This document shows, one piece after another, positions 24,477 through 33,800 of a stretch of 64,000 bases of DNA (within the stretch, counting starts at the first letter, position 1; the number at the start of each line of letters is the position of its first letter). The notes below the pieces were generated by a model. It was not told the DNA's origin and ran no database searches. It worked only from the letters and a program-made list of their open reading frames with translations. The position numbers and the translations under genes are program-made. Origin of the DNA: JANLTP01 sp031363055 (GTDB lineage: Bacteria; Pseudomonadota; Gammaproteobacteria; Burkholderiales; Burkholderiaceae_E); the NCBI GenBank assembly GCA_031363055.1, contig JANLTP010000188.1, positions 1-64,000 on the forward strand, in the 5' to 3' direction.

Positions 24477-25664
24477 ATGATCATCAATTCTCTGCTCGAT
24501 ACCGACCTCTATAAATTCACCATGATGCAGGTTGTGCTGCACCATTTTCCCGGCGCCCAGGTCGAATACCGCTTCAAATGTCGCAATGAAGGCATTGATC
24601 TGGCGCCTTATGTGGATGAAATCAACGAGGAAATCCTGCATTTGTGCTCGCTGCGCTTTCGCGAGCGCGAACTCGAGTACATGCGCAGCCTGCGGTTCAT
24701 CAAAAGTGATTTCGTTGATTTTCTGGCGATTTTCCAGATGAATCCGAAATATATCTCGGTATCGGCTTCGAAGGAAAACGCCGGCGAAATCGATATTCTG
24801 GTGCGCGGACCTTGGCTGCACACGATCATGTTCGAGATCCCCGTGCTGTCGATTGTCAACGAAATCTACTTCCGCAATACTCAGAAGTCCCCCGACTATC
24901 AGGAAGGGCGGCGCCGGCTCGATGAAAAAATAGACCTGATTCGCTCGCGCCCCGAAATCGAAGGCATCCGGATTGCCGATTACGGTAGCCGTCGGCGTTT
25001 TTCGCGTATCTGGCATGAGGAAGTGATTCTTGCCTGTCGCGACAAGCTGGCCAGCAATTTTGCGGGCACCTCGAACGTCTACTATGCGATGAAACATAAT
25101 GTGTTGCCCTTGGGTACCATGGCGCATGAATATCTGCAAGCCTGCCAGGCGCTCGGTCCTCGTTTGCGGGATTCACAGACCTTCGGGTTTGAGACATGGG
25201 CTCGTGAGTATCGTGGCGATCTCGGCATTGCCTTGTCCGATGTCTTCGGGCTGGAAGCTTTTCTGCGCGATTTCGACATGTATTTCTGCAAGCTGTTTGA
25301 CGGCGCGCGTCATGACTCGGGCGACCCGTTCGAATGGGGCGAGCGCATGATTCTTCACTATGAGTCGAATCGAGTCGATCCGCGCACCAAGACACTGGTG
25401 TTTTCCGACGGACTCAGTTTTCCGATCGCGATCAAATTGTATGAAACCTTCCAGGAACGCATTCGTGTAGCGTTCGGTGTCGGCACCAATCTGACCAACG
25501 ATCTCGGCTACACGGCCCTGCAAATTGTCATCAAGCTGGTTCGCTGTAACGGCCAGCCGGTGGCCAAGCTGTCCGATACGCCGGCCAAGAACATGTGTGA
25601 CGACGAAGCCTATTTGCAATACCTGCGGCAGGTTTTTCAAATCAAGCAGCCGACGACGCCTTAG
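24477..25664 (+). CDS. pncB: nicotinate phosphoribosyltransferase (PncB)
   Basis: 395 residues. Converts nicotinate to nicotinate mononucleotide for NAD salvage. Diagnostic segments are SLLDTDLYKFTMMQVVLHHF at the N-terminus, ADYGSRRRFSRIWHEEVI near residue 165, GTSNVYYAMKHNVLPLGTMAHEY (given in part; the phospho-accepting histidine is expected in GTMAHEY), KLFDGARHDSGDPFEWGE near residue 275 and FGVGTNLTNDLG near residue 330. Length equals the E. coli enzyme. It begins 9 bp after the TetR gene, so both are probably co-transcribed. Its location beside a nicotinate-type degradative cluster is strong circumstantial evidence for the substrate, linking salvage and breakdown of the same vitamin. 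Confidence 0.96.
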   Translation: MIINSLLDTDLYKFTMMQVVLHHFPGAQVEYRFKCRNEGIDLAPYVDEINEEILHLCSLRFRERELEYMRSLRFIKSDFVDFLAIFQMNPKYISVSASKENAGEIDILVRGPWLHTIMFEIPVLSIVNEIYFRNTQKSPDYQEGRRRLDEKIDLIRSRPEIEGIRIADYGSRRRFSRIWHEEVILACRDKLASNFAGTSNVYYAMKHNVLPLGTMAHEYLQACQALGPRLRDSQTFGFETWAREYRGDLGIALSDVFGLEAFLRDFDMYFCKLFDGARHDSGDPFEWGERMILHYESNRVDPRTKTLVFSDGLSFPIAIKLYETFQERIRVAFGVGTNLTNDLGYTALQIVIKLVRCNGQPVAKLSDTPAKNMCDDEAYLQYLRQVFQIKQPTTP

Positions 25665-25670
25665 ACGCCC

Positions 25671-26948
25671 ATGATCCTTGGTATTCCGTTTGAATTCATG
25701 TTGTTTGCGCTGACCCTGGCTGGCGTCGCTCTGTTCCACGGTCGCACCCTTCAGATCGCCCTAGGCGGCATGCTGGTGCTCGTCCTGTACAAGCTCTTCT
25801 ACGCGGGCTTCAAAACCGGCGTCGGAATGTCCGGCTTGTTAAGTCATCTCGCGCATGAATGGGTCATTCTGGCCAATCTGCTGTGCTTGCTGATCGGGTT
25901 CGCCTTGCTCTCCAGGCACTTTGAGCAAAGCAATGTGCCCGATGTCTTGCCGCGTTATCTGCCCGATGAATGGAAGGGCGGCTTCGTGTTGTTGATCATC
26001 GTGTTCGTGCTGTCGGCGTTTCTCGATAACATCGCGGCGGCGCTGATTGGCGGCGCGATCGCCAACACGGTGTTTCGTCACAAGGTTCATGTCGGATACA
26101 TCGCAGCGATTGTGGCGGCCTCGAATGCTGGCGGCTCGGGCAGCGTGGTCGGCGACACCACGACGACCATGATGTGGCTGGCCGGAATCAGTCCGCTGGC
26201 GGTGCTGCCGGCCTTTATCGCAGCCGGCAGTGCGCTGATCATCTGCGGCATTCCGGCGTCGATGCAACAGCACAAATTCCATCCAATCCTTAAAAACGCC
26301 CGGCGCGGACACCCGATCGATTGGGCCAGAGTGGGCATTGTGCTCTTTATCTTGCTGTCGGCCATCGTGGTCAACGTTTATGTGAATTCTTATCTCGGCG
26401 AGGTCGGTGAGCAGTTTCCGTTTCTGGGTGCCGCCGTCTGGGTCGCGCTGTTGCTGTCGGCGCCGATTCGCAAGCCCGATTGGTCGCTGATTGGCGGCGC
26501 CACCAAGGGGGCCGTTTTTCTGCTCAGTCTGGTGATGGCCGCAAGCCTCATGCCGGTAGAAAAGCTGCCGGCCGCCTCGATCACCAGCGCCTTTGTGCTG
26601 GGCTTTGTTTCGGCCGTGTTCGACAACATTCCGCTGACCGCGCTGGCGATCAAACAAGGTGGATTCGACTGGGGTGTACTGGCCTATGCGGTCGGCTTTG
26701 GTGGCTCGATGATGTGGTTCGGATCCTCGGCCGGCGTGGCGATTTCGAGCATGTTTCCGCAGGCGCGCTCGGCGTCGGCCTGGGCTCGCCACGGCTGGCA
26801 CGTCACCGTCGCCTATGTGGTCGGCTTCGCGGTCATGGCCATGGTCTGGGGTTGGCATCCGAGCGCCAAACGCGGCGACCCGACGTCCGCCGCTTCGTCC
26901 TCCGCTTCGTCGTCGCCTTGGTCCTCCGCTGAGAAGCCGGCTCGATGA
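25671..26948 (+). CDS. NhaD/ArsB-like (IT superfamily) ion transporter
   Basis: 425 residues with about eleven hydrophobic segments. Recognisable elements are ILANLLCLLIGFALLSRHFE, LSAFLDNIAAALIGGAIANT near residue 118 and SNAGGSGSVVGDTTTTMMWL near 155. The second-half repeat FVSAVFDNIPLTALAIKQGG is near 318, followed by GFGGSMMWFGSSAGVAIS. The D-N-I-A/P-x(2)-A/L motifs and the glycine/threonine re-entrant loop are typical of Na+/H+ antiporter NhaD and citrate/arsenite carriers. The final 20 residues are a serine/alanine tail produced by a 12-nt tandem repeat and are probably dispensable. It follows pncB by 6 bp, so it may belong to that operon. The ion or organic substrate is unknown. Confidence 0.8.
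   Translation: MILGIPFEFMLFALTLAGVALFHGRTLQIALGGMLVLVLYKLFYAGFKTGVGMSGLLSHLAHEWVILANLLCLLIGFALLSRHFEQSNVPDVLPRYLPDEWKGGFVLLIIVFVLSAFLDNIAAALIGGAIANTVFRHKVHVGYIAAIVAASNAGGSGSVVGDTTTTMMWLAGISPLAVLPAFIAAGSALIICGIPASMQQHKFHPILKNARRGHPIDWARVGIVLFILLSAIVVNVYVNSYLGEVGEQFPFLGAAVWVALLLSAPIRKPDWSLIGGATKGAVFLLSLVMAASLMPVEKLPAASITSAFVLGFVSAVFDNIPLTALAIKQGGFDWGVLAYAVGFGGSMMWFGSSAGVAISSMFPQARSASAWARHGWHVTVAYVVGFAVMAMVWGWHPSAKRGDPTSAASSSASSSPWSSAEKPAR
26885..26932 (+). repeat. 12-nt tandem repeat (4 units) encoding the tail of the NhaD/ArsB-like protein
   Basis: Units GTCCGCCGCTTC, GTCCTCCGCTTC, GTCGTCGCCTTG and GTCCTCCGCTGA repeat without gaps and encode the Ser/Ala-rich C-terminus just before the overlapping start of the next gene. 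Confidence 0.75.
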
Positions 26949-27898
26949 AACCGCGTTTGCTGATTACTCGCAAGGTATTTCCCGAAGTGCTGCTCCGGCT
27001 CGAGCCGCATTTCGAGATTCGCGACAATGAGTCTGACGAGCAATGGGGCGTTCCGCAAATGCACTCGGCGATCGCCGATCGAGATGCCTTGCTGGTCTGC
27101 GCTTCGGATCAAATCGTCGCTGCACTGTTGCAGCGCGCACCTGATCTGAAGATGATTGCTTCCGCCTCGGTGGGCTTTAATCAGATCGATATCACCACCT
27201 GTACTGCACGCGGTATTGCGGTGACCAATACCCCTGACGTGTTGACCGAAGCGACCGCCGATATGGCCTGGGCGTTGTTGATGGCGACGGCGCGTCGGGT
27301 CTGTGAGTCCGAGCACTGGCTGCGTGCGGGCCACTGGAAGCGCTGGGCGTTTGATCAGTTTCTGGGTCAACCGATCCATGGTGCGACCTTGGGCATCATC
27401 GGCATGGGCCGGATTGGTTCGGCGGTGGCGCGGCGCGCCCGCGGATTTTCAATGAAGGTGATCTACAGCAATCGCAGTCGGGCCAGCAACGAGGCCGAAC
27501 TCGGCGCTACCTGGGTCGAAAAAGATGAACTGCTTGCTCGGGCCGATCACATCGTCCTGGTGGTGCCCTACTCGGCGCAAACACACCATTTGATTGCAGC
27601 GCGCGAATTGAGCTTGATGAAGTCAACCGCCGTCCTGGTCAATATCGCGCGCGGTGGCATCATCGACGACCAGGCGCTGGCACAGGCGCTGCAATCGGGG
27701 CAACTAGGCGGTGCCGGACTCGATGTCTATGAAAACGAGCCGGCGTTGCTGCCGGCCTTGCTTGATTTGAAAAATGTCACGCTGACTCCGCACTTGGGAA
27801 GCGCGACTCGTCCGACCCGGGTTGCCATGGCCATGTTGGCCGCTGACAATCTGATCTGCTGGGCCACCGGTGTGCCGTTGCTCACGCCGGTGGCCTAG
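26945..27898 (+). CDS. D-isomer-specific 2-hydroxyacid dehydrogenase (glyoxylate/hydroxypyruvate reductase-like)
   Basis: 317 residues. The Rossmann motif GIIGMGRIGSAVARRARGF is near residue 153. Catalytic residues of the family are visible: arginine in VNIARGGIIDD, glutamate in LDVYENEP and histidine in LTPHLGSATR. The family is closest in look to GyaR/GhrB glycerate dehydrogenases, which reduce glyoxylate or hydroxypyruvate. ATG 26945 overlaps the transporter stop (ATGA). A glycerate kinase gene elsewhere in the window (43796-45118) would be a metabolic partner. The E. barkeri pathway uses a 3-hydroxyisobutyrate-type dehydrogenase instead, so assignment to the nicotinate pathway is not supported. 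Confidence 0.88.
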   Translation: MKPRLLITRKVFPEVLLRLEPHFEIRDNESDEQWGVPQMHSAIADRDALLVCASDQIVAALLQRAPDLKMIASASVGFNQIDITTCTARGIAVTNTPDVLTEATADMAWALLMATARRVCESEHWLRAGHWKRWAFDQFLGQPIHGATLGIIGMGRIGSAVARRARGFSMKVIYSNRSRASNEAELGATWVEKDELLARADHIVLVVPYSAQTHHLIAARELSLMKSTAVLVNIARGGIIDDQALAQALQSGQLGGAGLDVYENEPALLPALLDLKNVTLTPHLGSATRPTRVAMAMLAADNLICWATGVPLLTPVA

Positions 27899-27930
27899 TT
27901 CACTGTCCCACTTTAGCCTGCAGGAATCCC

Positions 27931-28206
27931 ATGGCCGATATCAATATCAAACGAAAACACGCATTGGGCCTCAAAAAAGCCAAGGCCGCAGCGCAGAAAG
28001 TGGCCAATGATCTGGCCGAGCACTTCGACATGAAGAGCGAATGGCAAGGTCAGCAGTTGCATTTTTCGCGCTCCGGGGTCCAGGGCGTGATGCAAATTGC
28101 GAAGGACTCTGTCGAAGTCAATGCCAAGCTCGGATTGTTGCTGTCGGCCTTTAAGCCACGCATCGAAGAACAGATCGGCAAGAACTTCGATAAGTACTTC
28201 GGATAG
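27931..28206 (+). CDS. polyhydroxyalkanoic acid system family protein
   Basis: 91 residues, MADINIKRKHALGLKKAKAA to the end IEEQIGKNFDKYFG. It matches the small PHA-granule-region family (TIGR02610 type): a lysine-rich helical start, DLAEHFDMKSEWQGQQLHFS in the middle and VEVNAKLGLLLSAFKP near residue 67. The exact role is unknown, but the family occurs in PHA-producing proteobacteria. phaZ is at 9206-10528. It converges with the ACBP gene. Confidence 0.85.
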   Translation: MADINIKRKHALGLKKAKAAAQKVANDLAEHFDMKSEWQGQQLHFSRSGVQGVMQIAKDSVEVNAKLGLLLSAFKPRIEEQIGKNFDKYFG

Positions 28207-28231
28207 GCGCGCCCCGCAGCACGGGTTGGCG
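28207..28231. terminator. possible bidirectional terminator between convergent genes
   Basis: The 25-bp gap between the PHA-family gene and the convergent ACBP gene contains GCGC-gcc-CCG and CGG-gtt-gGCGC segments that could form an interrupted GC-rich stem. There is no clear T-run. Weak evidence. Confidence 0.25.
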
Positions 28232-28486
28232 CTACTTCAGGTCTTCGATCAGTGCGACGTATTGCGTCATGGCGTCGTTCTTGCTCAGCCCCTTGATCGC
28301 GTTCCAGGCGTCCCACTTGGCGCGGCCGACCATATCGGAGAAACCAGGCCGTTTGCCATCAACATCGCCAGCGCTGCCCTGTTTGTAGAGGGCGTAAATT
28401 TGCAGCAGCGTGTTGTTATCCGGGCGCTCGGCCATATTCTTGGAATCAGCCTGGGCCTTCTCGAATTTCTTGGTCAGATCACTCAT
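28232..28486 (-). CDS. acyl-CoA-binding protein (ACBP)
   Basis: 84 residues, MSDLTKKFEKAQADSKNMAE onwards. The four-helix ACBP fold is recognised from DNNTLLQIYALYKQGSAGDV and KRPGFSDMVGRAKWDAWNAI, with the conserved Y-x-L-Y-K-Q and K-W-D-A-W acyl-CoA contacts, then KGLSKNDAMTQYVALIEDL. It binds long-chain acyl-CoA in the cytoplasm. A strong AGGAGG site precedes ATG 28486. It is divergent from the wax ester synthase gene, which uses acyl-CoA, and a palindrome lies between the two. Confidence 0.95.
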   Translation of the reverse strand: MSDLTKKFEKAQADSKNMAERPDNNTLLQIYALYKQGSAGDVDGKRPGFSDMVGRAKWDAWNAIKGLSKNDAMTQYVALIEDLK

Positions 28487-28512
28487 CAGAGCCTCCTGTT
28501 GTTCATGTCAAT

Positions 28513-28541
28513 CAAGCGAACGCTTGCGCTTGGTTATTATA
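28513..28541 (-). promoter_or_regulatory. ACBP promoter -10 and adjacent palindrome
   Basis: On the minus strand a perfect -10 TATAAT occupies 28541-28536; no good -35 is visible. Immediately downstream lies the perfect palindrome CAAGCGAACGCTTG (28513-28526), about 30 bp before the ACBP start codon. Its position suits a repressor. Its layout (CAAxCG-N2-CGxTTG) resembles operators of TetR-family fatty-acid regulators, but this comparison is from memory. Confidence 0.45.
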
Positions 28542-28589
28542 GGGGCGCAGGGTAAGAGGCGCGCAGGATAAGAGGCGCGCGGGGTAAGA
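28542..28589. repeat. 16-nt tandem repeat, 3 units, between ACBP and wax ester synthase genes
   Basis: Units GGGGCGCAGGGTAAGA, GGCGCGCAGGATAAGA and GGCGCGCGGGGTAAGA are contiguous and end 30 bp before the wax ester synthase ATG. They lie in the divergent regulatory region, upstream of the ACBP -10 box. Confidence 0.85.
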
Positions 28590-28619
28590 TGGGTAGCATC
28601 AATATCACGGGGAGTGCTG

Positions 28620-30095
28620 ATGGGGCGTGAGCGTATGTCGAGCGTCGATACCGCCTGGTTGCGCATGGACAGCCCGCAAAATCTGATGATGATCGTCGGG
28701 TTCCAGGTGTTCGATTCGCCGGTGTCCTATCAAGATTTGTGCTCGCTGTTCGAGCAACGCCTGCTGAGCTTCAAGCGCTTCAAGCAAAGAGTCGATAGCG
28801 ATGCCAGCGGCGCCTGGTGGATCAATGATCGCAAGTTCGACCTTGCCCGTCATTTCATCCGCGTATCGTTGCCTGCGCCATCCGGTCAGAAGGAAATGCA
28901 GGCCCTGGTCGCCGGGCTGGCGACTGAACCGCTGGACCCGGAGCGACCGCTCTGGCAGTTTCATCTGGTCGAGAACTATCAAGGTAAACAGGCGCTGGTG
29001 ACCCGTGTGCACCACTGCGTTGGCGACGGCATTGCGCTAGTGGCGGTGATGTTATCGCTGACCGATTCGAGTGTTGCTGGCGCCGCTGCGCGCAAGGAAG
29101 CGCCGAGTTTTGGGGAAGGCGACGGCGCGCTCGAAACCAATCCCTGGCGTCCTTACGTCAAGTCATTCGAGCGGGGCACGCTCTCGGCCATTCAGGCGAC
29201 CGGATCGATCTGGTCGAAATCAATGGAAGTCATCGCCAATCCCGACAAGTTGGTCGACTATGCGCAGATGGCCAGCCAGGTCGTCAAGGACGCGCTGCAA
29301 ATTGCCTTGATGCCTGATGATTCCGCGACCAGCCTCAAAGGGGTGCCCGGCCTGTCGAAAGCTGTTGCCTGGAATGAGCCGTTGCCGCTGGATGAAGTGA
29401 AAGCGGTGGGCCGGGCGCTCGGCGCATCGATCAATGATGTTCTCCTTTCCTGTGTCGCCGGTGCGTTGCGCAACTATCTGGCGAGCCAGGGCGAGGTTGC
29501 CGAAACGTGCGAGCTCCGTGCGATGGTGCCGGTCAACTTGCGCCCGCTCGACCGTGCACTCGAACTGGGTAACCACTTTGGACTGGTACCCTTGAGTCTG
29601 CCGGTCGGCATTGCCAATCCGATTGCGCGTCTTCGCGAGATTCGACGCCGTATGGACGGCCTGAAGGGTGGTTATCAGGCGATGCTCGCCTTTGGGGTGC
29701 TCGGGCTGGTTGGCATGGCGCCGAAACCGGTGCAAACCTATGTGCTCGATCTACTGGCCAGCAAGGCCACTGCGGTGATGACCAATGTCCCGGGACCGCA
29801 GCAGGCGATCTACATGGCAGGCTCGAAGGTATCGCGAATCATGGTCTGGGTACCGCAGTCGGGTAACGTCGGTGTCGGTGTTTCAATTTTGTCGTACAAC
29901 GGCGGCGTGCAGTTCGGTTTGATCACCGACACCGGGCTATGCCCTGAACCACAACAAATCATTGATGGTTTTGCACCCGAATTCGAAAAGCTGGTACTCA
30001 TGCTCGGCCTCTTGCCCGCAGAAATGTTCATCGATTCATCGCTCGATCCGGCGGTCTTCGAAGAGGCGCTGTTTGGTGCTGTGGGAAGCGCCTGA
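28620..30095 (+). CDS. wax ester synthase/diacylglycerol acyltransferase (WS/DGAT)
   Basis: 491 residues. Esterifies acyl-CoA to fatty alcohols or diacylglycerol, making neutral storage lipids. The catalytic motif HHCVGDG occupies residues 131-137 (HHxxxDG), preceded by PLWQFHLVENYQGKQALVTR. The C-terminal WSD domain has ASINDVLLSCVAGALRNYL, LRAMVPVNLRP, LGNHFGLVPLSLPVG and MTNVPGPQQAIYMAGSKVSR. Start ATG 28620 has CGGGGAG just upstream; GTG 28614 is an alternative. ACBP on the other strand and PHA genes suggest several carbon-storage routes in this organism. Confidence 0.93.
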   Translation: MGRERMSSVDTAWLRMDSPQNLMMIVGFQVFDSPVSYQDLCSLFEQRLLSFKRFKQRVDSDASGAWWINDRKFDLARHFIRVSLPAPSGQKEMQALVAGLATEPLDPERPLWQFHLVENYQGKQALVTRVHHCVGDGIALVAVMLSLTDSSVAGAAARKEAPSFGEGDGALETNPWRPYVKSFERGTLSAIQATGSIWSKSMEVIANPDKLVDYAQMASQVVKDALQIALMPDDSATSLKGVPGLSKAVAWNEPLPLDEVKAVGRALGASINDVLLSCVAGALRNYLASQGEVAETCELRAMVPVNLRPLDRALELGNHFGLVPLSLPVGIANPIARLREIRRRMDGLKGGYQAMLAFGVLGLVGMAPKPVQTYVLDLLASKATAVMTNVPGPQQAIYMAGSKVSRIMVWVPQSGNVGVGVSILSYNGGVQFGLITDTGLCPEPQQIIDGFAPEFEKLVLMLGLLPAEMFIDSSLDPAVFEEALFGAVGSA

Positions 30096-30099
30096 GCGT

Positions 30100-30864
30100 A
30101 TGCTCGATCCAGCCAGTTTGATGCTTGATTCAACCCGTCTCGCCTGGGTCTTGCTGGCGGCGTTTGGCAGCGCCATTCTCGGCGGCGTCGGCGGCTTTGG
30201 CACCGGCATTATTTTGACAGCGGTGTTGATTCCATTGGTCGGCGTCAAGGCCGTCGTGCCCGTGTTGTCATTGGCCGGTGTGTTGATCAATGGCGGTCGC
30301 TTCTGGTTCTATCGCCGTGAAATCAATTGGCCGGTCGCCCGTCGCGTGTTGATGACGGCGGTTCCCGCCCTGGTGCTCGGCACCTTCATCTACGCCCGGC
30401 TCGATGCCCGCCCACTCGGTATTTTGATTGGATGCATGATTCTGCTCAGCATCCCGATTCGCCGCACCTTGAAGGCGCGCGCCATCACGTTGGGGCAACG
30501 CGGACTCATGGTCGGTGGCGGGGTGTTCGGACTCACCAATGGCTTTGCCTCCGGCATGGGCGTCATTCTCGTCTCGCTCTTGCTGGGCGCCGGGCTTAGC
30601 GGGCCAGCCGTGCTGGCGACTGATGCCATGATCACGATTTTCATCGACCTGCTGCGAGCGGCGATTTTCGGCAAGTTCGATCTGCTGAACGGCTCATCCG
30701 CGCTGTTGGGTTTGGCGATTGGCGTCGCTACCTTCCCGGGAAGCTGGCTGGCTTCGGTGCTGGTCAACAAGCTGCACGCCCGGCTTCATATTTTGTTCAT
30801 GGAAGCGCTGATCGTGTTCGGTGGCATCATGATCATCTGGAACAGTTGGTCCGCCAGCCATTAA
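30100..30864 (+). CDS. TSUP family membrane transporter (second copy)
   Basis: 254 residues with about eight hydrophobic segments. Begins with FGSAILGGVGGFGTGIILTA near residue 22, the glycine-rich TSUP motif, and has VFGLTNGFASGMGVILVSLL in the second half near residue 142, plus AVLATDAMITIFIDLLRAAI. Unlike the cys-linked TSUP at 4924 it is not near sulfur genes. It is 4 bp after the WS/DGAT stop and 2 bp before recC, so it is probably part of a longer transcript. Substrate unknown; sulfonates, sulfite or organic anions are possible for this family. Confidence 0.85.
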   Translation: MLDPASLMLDSTRLAWVLLAAFGSAILGGVGGFGTGIILTAVLIPLVGVKAVVPVLSLAGVLINGGRFWFYRREINWPVARRVLMTAVPALVLGTFIYARLDARPLGILIGCMILLSIPIRRTLKARAITLGQRGLMVGGGVFGLTNGFASGMGVILVSLLLGAGLSGPAVLATDAMITIFIDLLRAAIFGKFDLLNGSSALLGLAIGVATFPGSWLASVLVNKLHARLHILFMEALIVFGGIMIIWNSWSASH

Positions 30865-30866
30865 TC

Positions 30867-33800
30867 ATGCCGCTGTCGCTTTACTTTGATAACCGCACCG
30901 AACCGCTGCTCGATCAGTTGATCGGATTTCTGGTGGCGCCTGCCAATGACGCCGAACCGGAAGATCCGTTTTCGCACGATGTACTGGTGACCGCCAGTCT
31001 GGGACTGGGACGATGGTTGCAACAAGGGATTGCAAACCGCCTTACTATTGCCAGCGGCATCGAGCTGCAATTGCCGAGTCGATTTCTGTGGCAAATGATG
31101 TCTCGTCTGTTCGATGATGTCAGCACCGACTCGCCGTTCGATGCCGAGGTGGTGCGCTGGATTATTTACCCGTTGCTGGTCGATATCGCCGCCCAGCCCG
31201 ATCTGGAGCCGCAGCGCCTGGCGGTCTTGCACGCTCGCTTGGCGGTGCGCCCGGGTGATTCGCCGGTAGCCAGCCAGGAATTGCTCGTGTTGGCGACCCA
31301 GATTGCCCGGCAGTTTGCCCATTTGCTGAATTTCCGGCGTGATTGGCTGGAACTCTGGGCCAATGACCAGCGACTTGAGGCAGCCCGCGCGGATGCCGGC
31401 TTTGTTCGTCATGAAGTCTGGCTGTCCTGGCTCTGGCGCCAGACGCTGGCCCGTATGCCCGAGGTGTCAGCGCGTCATCCTTACGATCGATTCACCGAAT
31501 GGATGCAACGCACCGACGCGCAGGAACGGTCGCGCCGATTTTTGCGCACGCGGGTGCGGCGAATTGCGGTGTTCGGTGTGCCGCCCATGTCACCTGAACA
31601 AGTTGCGCTGTTCGGCCAGTTGTCGCGCTCGTTCGAGGTCACCTTTTTTGTGCCCGATCCGAGTCGCCAGTTCTGGCAGGATCTGGTGTCGCCGCGTTAT
31701 CTGGCCGAGATTCGCAACTCGCGTCCGGACGTTGCATGGCTCTACGATCATGAGCCGGTGGTGCTGGGCAGTTGGGGGCGCATGCAGCGCGATTATCTGG
31801 CGCAACTGCGCGGTCTCGAAGAATCATTGCAAGGTGCGACGCAAGTTCGCGTGATTGAGGATTTTCGAGATCGCGAGTCGGTGCCGCCCGTCAATCGCCT
31901 GCAGGCCGTGCAGCGTTCTTTGCTGGAGTTGAGCGATAAACCCTGGCACGAGTTGGCCAACCATCAGTTGGCGCCGCGCCTCGCCGATCCCCCGCGCCTT
32001 GCCGATCACTCGCGGCTCGCCGATCGCTTTTCCCTGCATTATGCTGCGCACGATAACGATCGTTCGCTTGAGATTCATGCCTGTCACGGCAAGACCCGGC
32101 AGCTTGAAGTGTTGCGTGACTTGTTGTTGCAAGCGTTCGACGATATGCCCGATCTGAAAGCCGAACAGGTCCGGGTATTGGCGCCGGATATCGAGGACTT
32201 TGCTGATGCCATTGACGGTGTCTTTGGTGACGGTCAGATTCCGTATTCGATTGACGGTCGGCGATCACAAGGCGATCCGCTGGCGCAGGCCTTCACCGCG
32301 CTGTTGAGGGCGGCTGGCGCGCCGGTGTCGTCGCTGGTGATTCGCGCGCTGCTTGAAGAACCGGCCATTGCGAGCGCCCTCGAAATCGATCCTGCGCAAG
32401 CGTCGTTGTTATCGGATTGGCTCGAGCGTGCGGGTTTCCGTTATGTCACCGAAGATCCGGCCGGTAAACATGACTGGCCGGCTGCGATTGAACGCTTGTG
32501 GCTGGGGCTGTGCATGAGCACCGAGGATAATCAGATGCTACCGGTTCAGGCCGATCGCATGGCAGTGCCGGGTCTGAGCGCCACCAACATCGATCAACTC
32601 GGTACCCTGGAGTTGCTGTTCAGTGCCCTGACTCGCCTCTCGACGCACGATCGAAATCGGCCCGATATCTTGCAGTGGTGCAGTATTGCCGCCAACGAAG
32701 TCGAATTCTGGTTTGCATCGTCGAGCCTGAGCGGCGCACGTCTGGCGCTGCTCGATCGCTTGCAAATGCTCGGTGAGCAAGTGTCGCGAGCCAGAACCGA
32801 CGAGCGCCAGACGTTGTGTCAGTTGGGACTAAATGCGTTCGTGCGGCTGCTCGAAGAGACTGAACCGGCTTCGCAATCGGCGGTTCGTCCGGGCAGCGGG
32901 CTCAGTTTTGCTTCGATCGATGCGCTCGCATCCATACCCGCTCGAGTGACCGCATGGCTGGGTCTGTCGGATCGGGCGTTTCCGCGTCAAAACACACCGC
33001 TGGAGTTTGACCTGATTCAGGCGCGTCCGCGATTTGCGGATCTGTCATCGGGCATTGTTGATCGTGGCCTGTTTCTTGAGGCCATTGGTCTGACCTCGGA
33101 TCGCTTGATCATGCTGTTCGACGGTCGCGATATTCGTAGCAACGAGGCCTTGAATCCGTCGCTGCTGATTCAGGAGATGTTGTCTTATGTGAGTTCACAG
33201 GAAAACCAGGCTGAATTTTCTGTGATCGAACATCCGCTGATGCGGTTTTCGCCGCAGGTTTTTATGAACCCCGACAGACCCGGCTATGACGGCGCAGCAT
33301 TCAAGGCTGCGCAAAAGCTCGTCGAAGGCGAACCGTCGGCACGCGGCCTTGAGTCTGCGCCAATGACTTCGAGGGTTGCGAGCCTCGATGAATCGCAACG
33401 CGAATGGGTGGCGGCGCTGGCAAAGCCGGCGCTGGCCTATTTGCGACATGGATTGGGCATCGAATTGCCACGCTCCTACCTTGAAGTCAGTGGTGATCCA
33501 CCGCTCGATCCGTTTGACGATCTCGGCAGCAATTTCAAGCAGCGCGCGCAGTCGGTGCTGGATCTGCCATTAAATGAGAGTGCCCGGCTTCAGATCGAAG
33601 CGTTCTGGCGCCTGCAGCCCTATCTGCCGCAGGCGGCGATGGGGGATCTGGCGGTGCAGCGGTTCCAGGCAATGCGCGATCAACGCTGGTCGTCCACCGC
33701 CGAACGATTACAACTCGACGCATCGGCCACTGTTCGCGATTACGGCCTCGCCACGCGCAGGATTCGCTGGGCCGGGGTAACGCTGGAAACGGCGATGCTC

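Noticed and set aside
26945..27898. 2-hydroxyacid dehydrogenase as the 2-formylglutarate reductase of the nicotinate pathway
   Set aside because: The known enzyme belongs to the 3-hydroxyisobutyrate dehydrogenase family; this one is a GyaR-type D-2-hydroxyacid dehydrogenase, separated from the cluster by a transporter gene.
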